Numbered from the stretch's first letter, positions 29,270-37,927 are shown. The stretch: DNA of 64,000 bases from Leptospira licerasiae serovar Varillal str. VAR 010 (GCF_000244755.1 NZ_AHOO02000011.1:276001-340000), one strand, 5' to 3'. Notes: generated by a model from the letters alone, not told the origin. A program made the numbers and translations.

Positions 29270-29460
29270 TTAACTCCCGAAAGCCAGAGAATTGAAAGCA
29301 GCTCCGATAGGTTTTCTGACTTACGCGAAGGTTCGGACCCTTCCCGTCTTTCGACAGTGGTTTTGTCCGACCGTTTAGGCGATTACAGCTGCGGGTACAG
29401 CTCCGGATTTTCACCGGATTCCCTTTTCGGATCTACTTGCAAGACCAGGTTCCCAACCCG
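29270..29460 (-). promoter_or_regulatory. Cobalamin (adenosylcobalamin) riboswitch
   Basis: Read on the minus strand, the leader contains the conserved core in order. AATCCGGTGAAAATCCGG falls at about 29426-29403, then GCTGTACCCGC (29399-29389 region) and ACCACTGTC with GACGGGAAGG. The degenerate B12 box AGTCAGAAAACCTATCGG lies at 29321-29304. A short hairpin (CTC...GAG) lies just before the TonB receptor ATG and may sequester its ribosome site. The family represses uptake genes when B12 is plentiful. Exact ends are approximate. Confidence 0.9.
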
Positions 29461-29490
29461 ATCAGGCGGAGCAATCTGAAAAAGGTTTGG

Positions 29491-29575
29491 CCGCCTCTTG
29501 CTAACGCAAGACCGGGCTGCTCCGGGCTAGTCCCTCCGGGACGCTTCGCGCCCTACGCATCCCTGGCGGGTCTCG
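29491..29575. repeat. GC-rich structured noncoding element upstream of the riboswitch
   Basis: The block stands out as GC-rich in AT-rich surroundings. CCGGGCT is repeated at 29512-29518 and 29522-29528. GTCCC-TCC-GGGAC forms a hairpin at 29530-29542. AGACC at 29509-29513 can pair with GGTCT at 29569-29573. Short frames through it look like filler. It resembles a dispersed intergenic repeat. The stretch 29576-29800 beyond it holds only degenerate CTCTGTG/CACRGAG-like phrases and no gene. Confidence 0.45.
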
Positions 29576-29810
29576 TAAATTATAACTCTGTGTGCTCCCT
29601 AAGCTCTGTGCGAAACTTGTTTGTGCATTTTTGGTATCACAAAGAACGCTGAGATCACGGAGGGATTTATCGATGTAGCAGGCTGATTTTTCAAATTCAG
29701 AAAGAAATATTTTCTTGATGTAAGATAAAAACCGGAAAGGATTCACGAATTCGTAGCCCAAAAGGATTTTCTTGCGGGGCTACTTACATAACAGGGAGCA
29801 CCGAACTCGA

Positions 29811-30551
29811 ATGAAACGAATTCCATCCTTAAGATTTCTTTTATTAGGGATCTTTCTTTTAACTACCTCATCCTTGTCCGCAGCCGGAACATATTCCGAG
29901 GGCTGGACGGTTGCAAAATTGATCCAATTCGAAAGCAGAGGGATCGTTTTCGAATCCTATGAAGGTCTTTTAGAAGTTTATACTATAAACGATTCAGAAG
30001 CTTGCGACGAAATGAAGGACGAATGTTTTGTTCCGGCAAAACAAAAAATCGAATTCAGCGTACGTCCCGAGAACGCTGACGTGGTTAACTTCTTAAGCAA
30101 AAATTTAAATCAGGAAATTTTAGTCCAATATAGGATCCACAGATTCGAACCTATTGCATTGTCTTCCGATTACGAAATAGTAGGAGCTCAACTCCAAGAA
30201 AGATCACTTCCAAAAGGTTTGCCTGATAAGATCGTAAGTAAAACTAAAACAGGAGGAAAACGAAATTTTTCCGTTACCGGTCGTATTCTAAGTTTAGAAT
30301 ATAAAGGAACTATGATTGGAACCTGGGAAGGTTTATACCTGGATGAGACCAGAAATAAAGTGCATCCATTCTCTATCACCGACGAAGAGATCGCGACTTT
30401 TGCCACCAACGCCCTTAAGTTCGGACTTAGATATTTCTTAGGAGTTTCCGTAGCATACGTAACAGGATGGAGAGATTCTCATTACGATATTTATGAGATC
30501 AACTTCAAAGCTCCAGCAGGAGCTCTGGAACCCGCAGGCAAAACCCAGTAA
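29811..30551 (+). CDS. Secreted protein of unknown function
   Basis: Starting at the ATG at 29811 (MKRIPSLRFLLLGIFLLTTSSLSAAG) the protein has 246 residues with a clear Sec signal peptide cleaved after SLSA. An in-frame ATG at 29772 would add 13 unlikely residues. The mature part is beta-rich with an acidic pair of Cys (EACDEMKDECF) near residues 67-74 that could form a disulfide. A hydrophobic segment (FGLRYFLGVSVAYVTG) lies near the C-terminus. I recognise no family. A strong terminator follows. Confidence 0.72.
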   Translation: MKRIPSLRFLLLGIFLLTTSSLSAAGTYSEGWTVAKLIQFESRGIVFESYEGLLEVYTINDSEACDEMKDECFVPAKQKIEFSVRPENADVVNFLSKNLNQEILVQYRIHRFEPIALSSDYEIVGAQLQERSLPKGLPDKIVSKTKTGGKRNFSVTGRILSLEYKGTMIGTWEGLYLDETRNKVHPFSITDEEIATFATNALKFGLRYFLGVSVAYVTGWRDSHYDIYEINFKAPAGALEPAGKTQ

Positions 30552-30574
30552 TCAACATTAAGGTTTTATTAAGT

Positions 30575-30612
30575 AAAAAAGCCGATGCAGGAGTTCCTGA
30601 GTCGGCTTTTTT
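30575..30612 (+). terminator. Rho-independent terminator
   Basis: The arms AAAAAAGCCGA (30575-30585) and TCGGCTTTTTT (30602-30612) flank an inner CAGGA/TCCTG stem, and the right arm is a T run. It lies 24 bases after the stop of the gene at 29811-30551. Confidence 0.85.
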
Positions 30613-30632
30613 ATTTTTGGATGTGACCCCTA

Positions 30633-30648
30633 TGTGGGAATTCCCACA
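30633..30648. repeat. 16-bp perfect palindrome, copy 1
   Basis: TGTGGGAATTCCCACA is a perfect 16-base palindrome in the intergenic region 30613-30798. It differs from copy 2 at one symmetric pair. The rest of that intergenic stretch has no other recognisable feature. Confidence 0.6.
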
Positions 30649-30765
30649 TTGTTGGGGGAAACGGCCCCACCCTTGTTTTGGGTGGTGGAGGCGGGTTCGT
30701 GGGAGAAGCTGTTTTCCCTATATCAGAAAATCGTAAAATTTACAATTAAAAATAAGGGCCAAATT

Positions 30766-30781
30766 TGTAGGAATTCCTACA
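30766..30781. repeat. 16-bp perfect palindrome, copy 2
   Basis: TGTAGGAATTCCTACA is a perfect palindrome 133 bases from copy 1 (start to start). The shared consensus is TGTRGGAATTCCYACA. It ends 17 bases beyond the 3' end of the convergent capA-like gene. It may be a dispersed repeat or a protein-binding site. Confidence 0.6.
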
Positions 30782-30798
30782 TGGCTGCCCTCATCTTT

Positions 30799-31845
30799 TT
30801 ATGGATAAAAACTTCCATCTAATTGGATTTTCGGTCCTTTGCCTGGAAAATCGGATTTAGTCAAAGACTGGATCAGTTCCGTAGTTTTTGCCTCCGGATC
30901 GGGAGCAGGAATACCGTTTTGACTTAACTGCAATGGATGGATCTTACCCTTTATAAAATTCCCTTGTTTGTCTAAGTCTGCTTCCAAGACCAAAGAATAA
31001 CCGCCGTATCCTTTCGTGGAGAATACTCTATATCCTAAAAAGTTTCCTAAAGAATAAGCGATCAATTTTCCTTTATATAATTCAAATGCTCTAGGCAAAT
31101 GAGGACCGTGTCCTATGAATAAGTCTGCGCCTGCGTCAATCAGAGCGTGAGAAAGCGCGACTAGGTTTCCTCTATATTCTCCGTAAAATCTTTCTTGTTC
31201 GTTCTTTACGTGTAAAGCGGGTCCGCCTTCGGCTCCACCATGAACGGAAATGAATACCAATTGTGCTTTTTTCTTAGCTTCTTTTACGAGAGCGACACCT
31301 TCTTCAATATGATTCACATGGTTATGAGCGCTCTCCATATGGCTGAATCCGATCCAGGCGACAGAAATTCCTTTTACGTTCATATAAGTGATCGCGCCTT
31401 TTTTTCCGGTGTATCTAACTCCAGCTTCGGAAAGATTTTTACCTGTATCTTCGAAACCTTGTTGGTGAAAATCCAAACTATGGTTATTCGCAATGGAAAC
31501 TATATCGAATCCTACATCCTTTAGGATTTTTGCATATGATGGAGGAGTCCTGAATGCGAATATAAGAGGGCGATTGATATTTTTAGCACAATGAGGATAA
31601 TCAGTCAGAGTACTTTCAAAATTCGCAAATAGTATATCTGCCCCTCTCAAACTTGGTTCCACCTGAGAGAACAAAGTGTTTCTGGGATCGGAAGGAAGTT
31701 TATTCTCCGGATAATTGGTTCCCATGACCAAATCTCCCACCGCTTTGATCTTCAAAGTTTCAGGTTCTACTGATTCGATCGGTTGGCATTGGGAAAATAA
31801 AAGAGAGAGTCCTAAAAGAGAGGACAATACAAGGATTCTATACAT
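30799..31845 (-). CDS. CapA-family metallophosphatase-like lipoprotein
   Basis: The protein has 348 residues. A signal peptide ends in lipobox LLFSQC. The CapA/PgsA-like (PGA_cap) motifs follow in order: [50 protein letters not shown] and AYSLGNFLG. These Asp/Asn/His residues form the dimetal site of the calcineurin-like fold. Family members are linked to poly-gamma-glutamate or capsule synthesis, but no other such genes are nearby, so the substrate is unknown. It is probably surface or periplasmic. Confidence 0.9.
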   Translation of the reverse strand: MYRILVLSSLLGLSLLFSQCQPIESVEPETLKIKAVGDLVMGTNYPENKLPSDPRNTLFSQVEPSLRGADILFANFESTLTDYPHCAKNINRPLIFAFRTPPSYAKILKDVGFDIVSIANNHSLDFHQQGFEDTGKNLSEAGVRYTGKKGAITYMNVKGISVAWIGFSHMESAHNHVNHIEEGVALVKEAKKKAQLVFISVHGGAEGGPALHVKNEQERFYGEYRGNLVALSHALIDAGADLFIGHGPHLPRAFELYKGKLIAYSLGNFLGYRVFSTKGYGGYSLVLEADLDKQGNFIKGKIHPLQLSQNGIPAPDPEAKTTELIQSLTKSDFPGKGPKIQLDGSFYP

Positions 31846-31897
31846 AGGGGAAGGATTTTAGAAACCCTGTCCCTGGCAAAGCGGTTTTTACCTTAGA

Positions 31898-32473
31898 TTA
31901 ATCCGGAACGGAGGCTGTGATCACTGCATTAGGATTTACGATCACCGGAAGAATTCCTATAGTCTCACCTTCAGCAAAATCCATATCGGAACTATAGCTT
32001 GCTGCAAAAAATTCAATCACGCAGCTACCCGGCTCTAAAAATCTGGCAAAACTTTGCTGAGCAGAATAATTTGATGAACCGGAAAATACCACCGAAGAAG
32101 GATTATCATCGCTCTGAGGAGGACAATTTATATAGTTCAATCCGGCTTGTAGAACTGATTCCCCGTTTCCACTCCATTCAGAAGGGATAGGAGCTTTGAT
32201 AGAAACGGTATAAGAACCGGATATACTTTCCGCTAAGGTCAAAACAGGAGGGTTAAATTGTAAAAGATAAGGACTCGAAACTACTCCGAGCACTGATAAT
32301 ATAACTGCGGCTTGCTTCTCAGGATCCTTTTTATCTTCTTCTGACAGACCTAAGAACTCTTTACCCACATCGGTCCCTGTAAGTACAAGTCCACAACTTA
32401 CGTTATGGATGATGAGCATAAGGAATATAAAACTCGTTATAAATTTATTTCTAAGGCAAAGAGAAGTTCGCAT
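31898..32473 (-). CDS. Small lipoprotein, member A of a local paralogous trio
   Basis: The protein has 191 residues. Its signal peptide ends in HNVSCG (lipidated Cys near residue 27). An acidic segment and a hydrophobic SVLGVV follow, then a beta-rich domain with a FNPPVLTL...SYTVSI pattern and two further Cys. The arrangement CG(L/V)xL, acidic linker, hydrophobic LG segment, strand YxIxI and internal Cys is shared with the genes at 32512 and 34083, which suggests ancient paralogues. Function is unknown. It follows the 32512 gene after 38 bases on the same strand. Confidence 0.7.
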   Translation of the reverse strand: MRTSLCLRNKFITSFIFLMLIIHNVSCGLVLTGTDVGKEFLGLSEEDKKDPEKQAAVILSVLGVVSSPYLLQFNPPVLTLAESISGSYTVSIKAPIPSEWSGNGESVLQAGLNYINCPPQSDDNPSSVVFSGSSNYSAQQSFARFLEPGSCVIEFFAASYSSDMDFAEGETIGILPVIVNPNAVITASVPD

Positions 32474-32511
32474 ACTCTCTGTTTAATTATAAATTGATCG
32501 AAAAGCAAGCT

Positions 32512-33087
32512 TTAAAAAGAACAAGTAGCCGGAAAGTGCGCTCTAACGGTTCCTAAATACTGACCCTGGCTTAATAACTGAGGAATGGGATTATGTACAC
32601 TATGGGTGATATCGCAATATCCTGAGGACTCACAATCCGCATCCGCAGTATTACCGTTTATCTGCATTTGTATACCGGAATAGTCAGGAGAAGAAAAGGT
32701 TTGTGCAGCACTTGAAGTCCCTTGAATCTCATTGATCGAAGTTACCACGACATTATTACAAGTGACTTGGACAAAAACATTAAACTGAAAGTTTTGCGCC
32801 GGCCAAGAAGAAGGTACGCTACCTATAGAAATCGAATAACTAGCGGGTCCCCAAGTGGGAGTGGTAAACTCATTGGAAGAAAATACGATCGGGACCGAAT
32901 TGTTATTAGCCTGAAGAAGTCCTAAGATCCCCATCTTGTCAAAATGGTCCTTTTTTTCCTCGGCAAAATAACCGTTCTCATCATCAAACAGAAGATAAAC
33001 CCCGCAAGAAGGTAGAGAGAAGACAAAGAGCAGGAACAATAGAATAAACCGAAACCGAATTTTGAATGTGCAAAATTTCGTTTTCAT
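32512..33087 (-). CDS. Small lipoprotein, member B of the paralogous trio
   Basis: The protein has 191 residues. The signal peptide ends in lipobox LPSCG. The mature part begins CGVYLLFDDENG, then MGILGLLQANNN and a beta domain (ASYSISIGSVPSSW) with Cys residues (VTCNN, DCESSGYCD, ATCSF) likely in disulfides. It shares layout with the neighbours at 31898 and 34083. It is divergent from the methyltransferase gene at 33196. No function is recognised. Confidence 0.7.
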   Translation of the reverse strand: MKTKFCTFKIRFRFILLFLLFVFSLPSCGVYLLFDDENGYFAEEKKDHFDKMGILGLLQANNNSVPIVFSSNEFTTPTWGPASYSISIGSVPSSWPAQNFQFNVFVQVTCNNVVVTSINEIQGTSSAAQTFSSPDYSGIQMQINGNTADADCESSGYCDITHSVHNPIPQLLSQGQYLGTVRAHFPATCSF

Positions 33088-33195
33088 AGGAGCGATTTAC
33101 AAATTGGTTCGATTAAAATAGGAAGCAAGAAAATTTTTATACAATAAGATCCTCATTTTATGTCCTAAATCAGGAAAACCACCGATCCTTATAAC

Positions 33196-34065
33196 ATGCA
33201 ATCTGTCCCTTGTAATACTTGCTCTAATTTTGAATTCACTCCTCTCTTCTCTAAGGCCAGTCCTAAAGGAGAAATTTTCCAAATAGTAGAATGCAAAAAA
33301 TGTAAATTAGTTCAGGTCAATCCTCAACCCAGCTTGGAAGAAGTTTCCAAATATTATGAAGATTCTTACTTCACTCAAAGGACAGACAGAGGTTATGACA
33401 ATTATTATTCCGAAGAGACTAAAAAGGAGATCGCAAGAGTATTCAATTTAAATCTAAAGGACCTAGGCTTCTTTGATTGGGAAAGGATGTTAGGCTCCGA
33501 AAGATCCGCATTAGATGTGGGTTGTGCCGCAGGCTATTTTTTAGATTATTTAAAAAGCAGAAATTGGAAAACTAAAGGTTTGGATATTGCAAGCGGCCCT
33601 GTCCGCTTTGCAAAAGAAACTTTGGGTTTGGATGTGGAGCAAAAAGATTTCCTGACCTGGGACCTAGACGGAAAAGAAAAATTCGATCTGATCACTCTTT
33701 GGGCAAGCATAGAACATCTTCATCAGCCAAAGGAAACACTTCAGAAAATCCTAAAACACTTAAAACCCGGCGGAAGAATGATCCTTTCCACATGTAGATA
33801 CGGAGTTCTTGCAAAATATCTAGGACCCAAGTGGAGGTATTTAAACGTTCCGGAACATCTTTATTATTATAGCTTACCTGGCATTATTTCTTTAGGGAAC
33901 GAATTGGGTTATATTCCACTCGGCCATATTTCTTACGGGAGCGGTCTCACTGCCAAAAAAGGATCCGGGATCTTCTATAAAACTTCTAAAAAGTTTGCGG
34001 ATTGGGCGGTCAAAAAATTTGACCAAGGAGATATGATGGCAGTTTGTTTCGGAGTGGCGAGATAA
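33196..34065 (+). CDS. SAM-dependent methyltransferase with N-terminal zinc ribbon
   Basis: The protein has 289 residues. An N-terminal Cys pair (CNTC) and a second pair (CKKC, residues about 31-34) form a small zinc-ribbon. The class I methyltransferase domain has motif [15 protein letters not shown], an acidic post-I residue (GLDIA) and motif [15 protein letters not shown], then [10 protein letters not shown]. This is the Methyltransf_23 layout often seen in surface-polysaccharide or lipid modification. The target is unknown. The gene sits alone on the plus strand inside a cluster of minus-strand lipoprotein genes. Confidence 0.85.
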   Translation: MQSVPCNTCSNFEFTPLFSKASPKGEIFQIVECKKCKLVQVNPQPSLEEVSKYYEDSYFTQRTDRGYDNYYSEETKKEIARVFNLNLKDLGFFDWERMLGSERSALDVGCAAGYFLDYLKSRNWKTKGLDIASGPVRFAKETLGLDVEQKDFLTWDLDGKEKFDLITLWASIEHLHQPKETLQKILKHLKPGGRMILSTCRYGVLAKYLGPKWRYLNVPEHLYYYSLPGIISLGNELGYIPLGHISYGSGLTAKKGSGIFYKTSKKFADWAVKKFDQGDMMAVCFGVAR

Positions 34066-34082
34066 TTCTCTCGGAACCCGGA

Positions 34083-34604
34083 TTATGGGGTTACGGTTAC
34101 ACTTAAATTTCCGAGGTTAGTTCCTACACTCGGAAGTCCGGATCCGATGGCCGTATCCACATAATGCGATACTTCCCCCGTTCCGGTAATAAAACAGTTA
34201 AAAGAAACATCTGCAAAAGTCAAAGGGTACTGGTCGTAATCATATACAGCGAAAACTCCTTCTTGCGGAGCGCAAGACATTATCCCATTCCAGACCAGAT
34301 CGAGACGTAACTCCCCCGTGCCTGAACCAGGCCAGTAATGAACAGTAATATCATACGCTGCTTTTCCAGTTGAGGCGGAAAACGTCAATGGAGAAGGAGA
34401 AAAACTAAGTAAATCGCCCGAATTCCCGCTTAACAAACCTAAGGTAGCCAACATCGAATTGTTATTATTATCTTCAGAGGCCCGAGCAGCTTCCTCTTCG
34501 GCTTGGTATCCTAGAGCCAATCCACAATTCAGGATCTGCACAAAGAGTAAAAACATTATAAATTTATAAAATATAGATCCGAATAGAGGACGATAGAATG
34601 ACAT
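34083..34604 (-). CDS. Small lipoprotein, member C of the paralogous trio
   Basis: The protein has 173 residues. The signal peptide (FIMFLLFVQILNCG) ends in a lipobox. An acidic Ala/Glu/Asn-rich linker, the hydrophobic LATLGLLSG and a beta domain (AAYDITVHYW) with Cys (GIMSCAP, VSFNCFI) follow. The order of parts matches the two genes at 31898 and 32512, although sequence identity is low by eye. Its 3' end faces the methyltransferase stop, 17 bases away. Confidence 0.68.
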   Translation of the reverse strand: MSFYRPLFGSIFYKFIMFLLFVQILNCGLALGYQAEEEAARASEDNNNNSMLATLGLLSGNSGDLLSFSPSPLTFSASTGKAAYDITVHYWPGSGTGELRLDLVWNGIMSCAPQEGVFAVYDYDQYPLTFADVSFNCFITGTGEVSHYVDTAIGSGLPSVGTNLGNLSVTVTP

Positions 34605-34699
34605 AGGAGAATTCTCTTAGCAAGTATGATAAGCGAATATCGAGCTTATAGACAAGTAGGATTTTTGAGCTAATCAAATTTATTGACTAAAATGAGAAT

Positions 34700-34725
34700 A
34701 CGTATCCCTAGAAGAAGGGATACGT
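34700..34725 (-). terminator. Hairpin 3' of the gene at 34734
   Basis: ACGTATCCCT (34700-34709) and AGGGATACGT (34716-34725) are perfect 10-base arms around a 6-base loop. It lies 8 bases after the stop of the minus-strand lipoprotein gene. A T-rich but broken tract follows on that strand, so it is a moderate terminator candidate. Confidence 0.5.
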
Positions 34726-34733
34726 TAGCAGAA

Positions 34734-35477
34734 TTAATGTTTTTCTTTGCCTGTCTCTTTACCGGATTCTTTTACTGGAGGAGTATCTTTTACCTTGATA
34801 ATCTTAGTGGCAAAGATCACCTTATATACTTCCTTTTTCAAAAGAGTAAACTCGTGCTTTTGCCCGTTTGCATCTTCCGTTTCCAGTTTAATAGTATCCA
34901 CGTCCTGGCCCACCACTCTAGCTTCGGTGGTTTTACCAGTCCTCAAAATGATCATGCTATAGTTTTTACCGGCATGTTCCGCAGGGTTTGTCTTATCCAA
35001 ATACTTACGTAGAGCATCTTCTAATTCTCTTTCCGTTTTGGAAAAGAATTCTGAATGAGCCTTCGTTCTTTCTTCTTCGAAAAATTTCTCATATTGATCT
35101 CGATGGACAAATCTGGTTCCAAGATCACATTCGTTAACTTTTACATTATAGAACACTATGGTAGTGAAAAAACCGGTGAGCACGTTCAAACTTGCCTGCC
35201 ACCAATTTACGGAATGTTCCGCGAAGTAGACCTTACCTTCTTTTTTTTCTATTTCAGTATCCCTAGAACCGGGGATACGCCAAAGACCGTAAATAGCGAA
35301 CCAACGATTGTAATGCGTTAATTCCTCGCAAGGTTTACTTCCGGTTTCTAAGCCTAACTTATCTTCTGCCGCAAATTCTATTCTTTTATCTAAAGTACAG
35401 TTCTGCAGAAGTAATGCGGTTATACCGATTAGGGTAATAATTTTACAAAAATTCGAATATCGTATACTTGGAAGCAT
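34734..35477 (-). CDS. Lipoprotein of unknown function
   Basis: The protein has 247 residues. The signal peptide ends in LLLQNCT (lipobox). Residues about 75-115 include Trp-rich and hydrophobic sequence (VNWWQASLNVLTGFFTTIVFYNVKVNEC), which recalls small Bor-like envelope proteins but is not enough to assign. A basic/acidic helical region and a beta domain (TTEARVVGQDVDTIKLETED) follow, with a Lys/Glu tail. No function is assigned. Confidence 0.7.
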   Translation of the reverse strand: MLPSIRYSNFCKIITLIGITALLLQNCTLDKRIEFAAEDKLGLETGSKPCEELTHYNRWFAIYGLWRIPGSRDTEIEKKEGKVYFAEHSVNWWQASLNVLTGFFTTIVFYNVKVNECDLGTRFVHRDQYEKFFEEERTKAHSEFFSKTERELEDALRKYLDKTNPAEHAGKNYSMIILRTGKTTEARVVGQDVDTIKLETEDANGQKHEFTLLKKEVYKVIFATKIIKVKDTPPVKESGKETGKEKH

Positions 35478-35519
35478 ACGACATGTTCAATACTCCATAA
35501 TATCGTAATCAAATCTATT

Positions 35520-36017
35520 TTAATTCTGTCCGATTTTTTTTGGGTGAAGTGTAGAAGTTTTTCTTACCTTAGGGCCTGCAGTTACAGCCACCGGCCATAG
35601 TGCCTTCTTCTTGGGTTTGTCTTTGAACAACCTTACAAAAAAGTAAAATGGTACAGCGACCGCCAGAAAGAGAAAAAGATATCTTGGAAGAGTGGATTCT
35701 AAAATGGATTCGCGTATTAAACCTAAGGCACGTCCCTCATTTTCGGGGATCTTATTGCGATAATCTGAACCGTATTCATAGGCATATACTTTCAATCTTA
35801 GCCCTCTCCAGGCTTTTTCGATCGGATTCAATCTATTCTCAAATGCGGACTCCGAACTAACTCGATCTAATTTTAATATGCTACCGAACATCGCACTAAT
35901 CAGGAATAAACAGAACGGGATCCCTACTAAAAGTAGGAATAAAGGAGAAGAAGATCTGTTATGGGAAGGAACCTTCTTCGCCTGCTTTTTATTCTTTGAT
36001 TTTACTGACTTCATCAC
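35520..36017 (-). CDS. Two-TM membrane protein of unknown function
   Basis: The protein has 165 residues. A very basic N-terminus (KSKNKKQAKK) precedes a transmembrane segment (LFLLLVGIPFCLFLISAMF, about 26-46). A polar region of about 60 residues, a second segment (YLFLFLAVAVPFYFFVRLF, about 112-130) and a basic tail follow. Both ends should be cytoplasmic. No family is recognised. It is divergent from the zincin lipoprotein gene at 36119. Confidence 0.65.
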   Translation of the reverse strand: MMKSVKSKNKKQAKKVPSHNRSSSPLFLLLVGIPFCLFLISAMFGSILKLDRVSSESAFENRLNPIEKAWRGLRLKVYAYEYGSDYRNKIPENEGRALGLIRESILESTLPRYLFLFLAVAVPFYFFVRLFKDKPKKKALWPVAVTAGPKVRKTSTLHPKKIGQN

Positions 36018-36118
36018 TTAAAACTTTGACTGTGCTAACACAAGCTTCCTCTATTAGTATCGAACGAAAGTCCTTGCTTTTCCACGGAGTTTTTCTAAGG
36101 TTCTAAAGAATTGCAAAC

Positions 36119-36805
36119 ATGCGACATATTCGTTTCCTTCTTCTATTCTTATTAGCCTCTTGTACGACTGTAGGATTTCATCGAACTTCGGTGAGAGATA
36201 CCTATGAATACGGAAAAATGAAATTCATACGAGTATGCGTGTGGAAAGACGAAAACGTTTCCACAGAAAGAATGGACTATCTATTCAATTCTTGGAATGA
36301 AGAATTGATACTCTATAATCTACAGGCAAAAGTCGCTCAAGTAAAAGATTGGAAAAGGCCCGGTTGGACAGGCAAAGCGATCATGGAAGAACTCTATAAG
36401 GCGGAATTGCCGGATGGTTGTGATCGTATACTAGCCTTAGCGGGAGTCAGACTTTCGGATATCGCGTACGAATTCGCCTCCTATATATTGGTATTATTCT
36501 TCATCCCCACATTCGAAGTTTTAGGAGCAGTGGACGGTCCGACCGGAAGCAGAGGATTTGTTTTAGCACATACTGCTTCTCTTGGACATTTACTCGTGGG
36601 CGGAGCTTCCAATACAATGGTTCACGAAGGATACCATCTATTAGGATGTGGACATGCATTCTATCTTTCGGAATGTTACGGACAGATTAAAGATCTAAAA
36701 GCGACCTCAGATATCGCAGGAGATTCTTTTTTCCCTGCCACTTACCCAGGAGGAGGATTTATCACTTCCAGAAAACAGTTAAATTATTTCTTTTTAGGAC
36801 GTTAA
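36119..36805 (+). CDS. Lipoprotein with HExxHxxGxxH zinc-protease motif
   Basis: The protein has 228 residues. A short signal peptide ends in LLASC (lipobox). Near residues 170-180 is HEGYHLLGCGH, a complete HExxHxxGxxH zinc-binding motif of the metzincin type, with the Glu as catalytic base. A hydrophobic segment (ASYILVLFFIPTF) lies before it. Several Cys are present (CVWK, DGCDRIL, GCGH, SECYG). No obvious Met-turn follows, so the clan is uncertain. It would be an envelope-anchored metalloprotease. No protease family is recognised outside the motif. Confidence 0.75.
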   Translation: MRHIRFLLLFLLASCTTVGFHRTSVRDTYEYGKMKFIRVCVWKDENVSTERMDYLFNSWNEELILYNLQAKVAQVKDWKRPGWTGKAIMEELYKAELPDGCDRILALAGVRLSDIAYEFASYILVLFFIPTFEVLGAVDGPTGSRGFVLAHTASLGHLLVGGASNTMVHEGYHLLGCGHAFYLSECYGQIKDLKATSDIAGDSFFPATYPGGGFITSRKQLNYFFLGR

Positions 36806-36872
36806 ACATACAATCCACTCCACTTATTAGATTCCTACTTTAATCAAATCAGGCTTATAGAAACTTGGAAGA

Positions 36873-37817
36873 ATGAGCCAAACTTCCGAGAAGGCCAAAG
36901 AACATTTTTTATTAGGATTCAGCGAAGAAACCTTGGGTTATCTATACGCTTTGGGTGGCACAGTTTTATTCTCCTCCAAAGGAGTACTCGTAAAACTAGT
37001 TTATAAATTTGGAATAGACTCGGTCACAGTTTTGGCGCTCAGAATGATATTTGCAATTCCATTCTTTGCATTCGTTCTATACCGAGAATCTACTAAAAAC
37101 TCAAGTAAGCCGATCTCGCAAAAAGATTATGGGATAGTAGTTTTGTTAGCTTTTATCGGTTATTATATGGCCAGTTTTTTCGATTTTTGGGGATTGGAAT
37201 ACTTATCCGCCTCTATGGAGAGACTCGTATTATTCACATTCCCTGCGCTCGTACTTCTTTTGGGTTTTTTATTTTTAAAAAAGAAGGTTCACAAGATCGA
37301 GATCTACTCCGTGGCTCTCACATACTCAGGTATACTATTGGCATTTTTACCGGATGCAGAGACACAAGGAAAATCCGCATGGATCGGTGCGACCTTAGTT
37401 TTTCTTTCCGCATTGGCCTATGCGATTTATCTCATAGGAAGCGGGCAGATGATCCCTAAATTGGGATCTCGAAAATTCACCGCACTTTTGATGATCTGGT
37501 CGGGAGTTTTCGTACTTATCCATTTTTTCTTCACGAAAAATTATAAAATCCTAATACACCAACCATGGCAGGTTTACGGATACGGATTTGCTTTAGGATT
37601 TTTAACCACAGTTGTGCCTGCATTCTTAACTACGGCAGGAATACAAAGAATAGGTTCCAATAAAGCGTCCATAGCGGGAAGTGTCGGCCCAGTATTTACA
37701 TTGTTTTTGGCCGCAATTCTTTTGGGTGAGATCATCACTTGGGAAAATGTAATCGGAACGATTATCGTTCTTTCAGGAGTATTTTTATTAGGCAGAAAGA
37801 AAAAGGTTATAGAATGA
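36873..37817 (+). CDS. EamA-family (DMT superfamily) transporter
   Basis: The protein has 314 residues with ten hydrophobic segments arranged as two EamA repeats (about residues 22-155 and 165-310). Family-typical sequence includes FSSKGVLVKLVY and ALRMIFAIPFF in repeat 1, and GSNKASIAGSVGPVFT followed by LGEIITWENVIGTIIVLSGVFLL at the end of repeat 2. It is an inner-membrane exporter or importer of small metabolites; the substrate is not predictable. A GGAAGA Shine-Dalgarno precedes the ATG. Confidence 0.9.
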   Translation: MSQTSEKAKEHFLLGFSEETLGYLYALGGTVLFSSKGVLVKLVYKFGIDSVTVLALRMIFAIPFFAFVLYRESTKNSSKPISQKDYGIVVLLAFIGYYMASFFDFWGLEYLSASMERLVLFTFPALVLLLGFLFLKKKVHKIEIYSVALTYSGILLAFLPDAETQGKSAWIGATLVFLSALAYAIYLIGSGQMIPKLGSRKFTALLMIWSGVFVLIHFFFTKNYKILIHQPWQVYGYGFALGFLTTVVPAFLTTAGIQRIGSNKASIAGSVGPVFTLFLAAILLGEIITWENVIGTIIVLSGVFLLGRKKKVIE

Positions 37818-37927
37818 TAAAAGAAACCTCAAGCGAAAGCAGGAAGTCGCTAAGAACCCAAGGGTCAAGATAGTTTCGGAGCTTAAAGATCCTTTGAATT
37901 TTGGTAGTTCCCTCGAATATAGGATCC

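Noticed and set aside
29437..29652. 71-codon frame through the GC-rich element before the riboswitch
   Set aside because: The product (PGCSGLVPPGRFAPYASLAGL) looks like the filler typical of translated noncoding repeats; no Shine-Dalgarno.
29576..29670. Degenerate CTCTGTG / CACGGAG phrases as a mobile element
   Set aside because: The inverted similarity is too weak and no end repeats or coding sequence could be defined.
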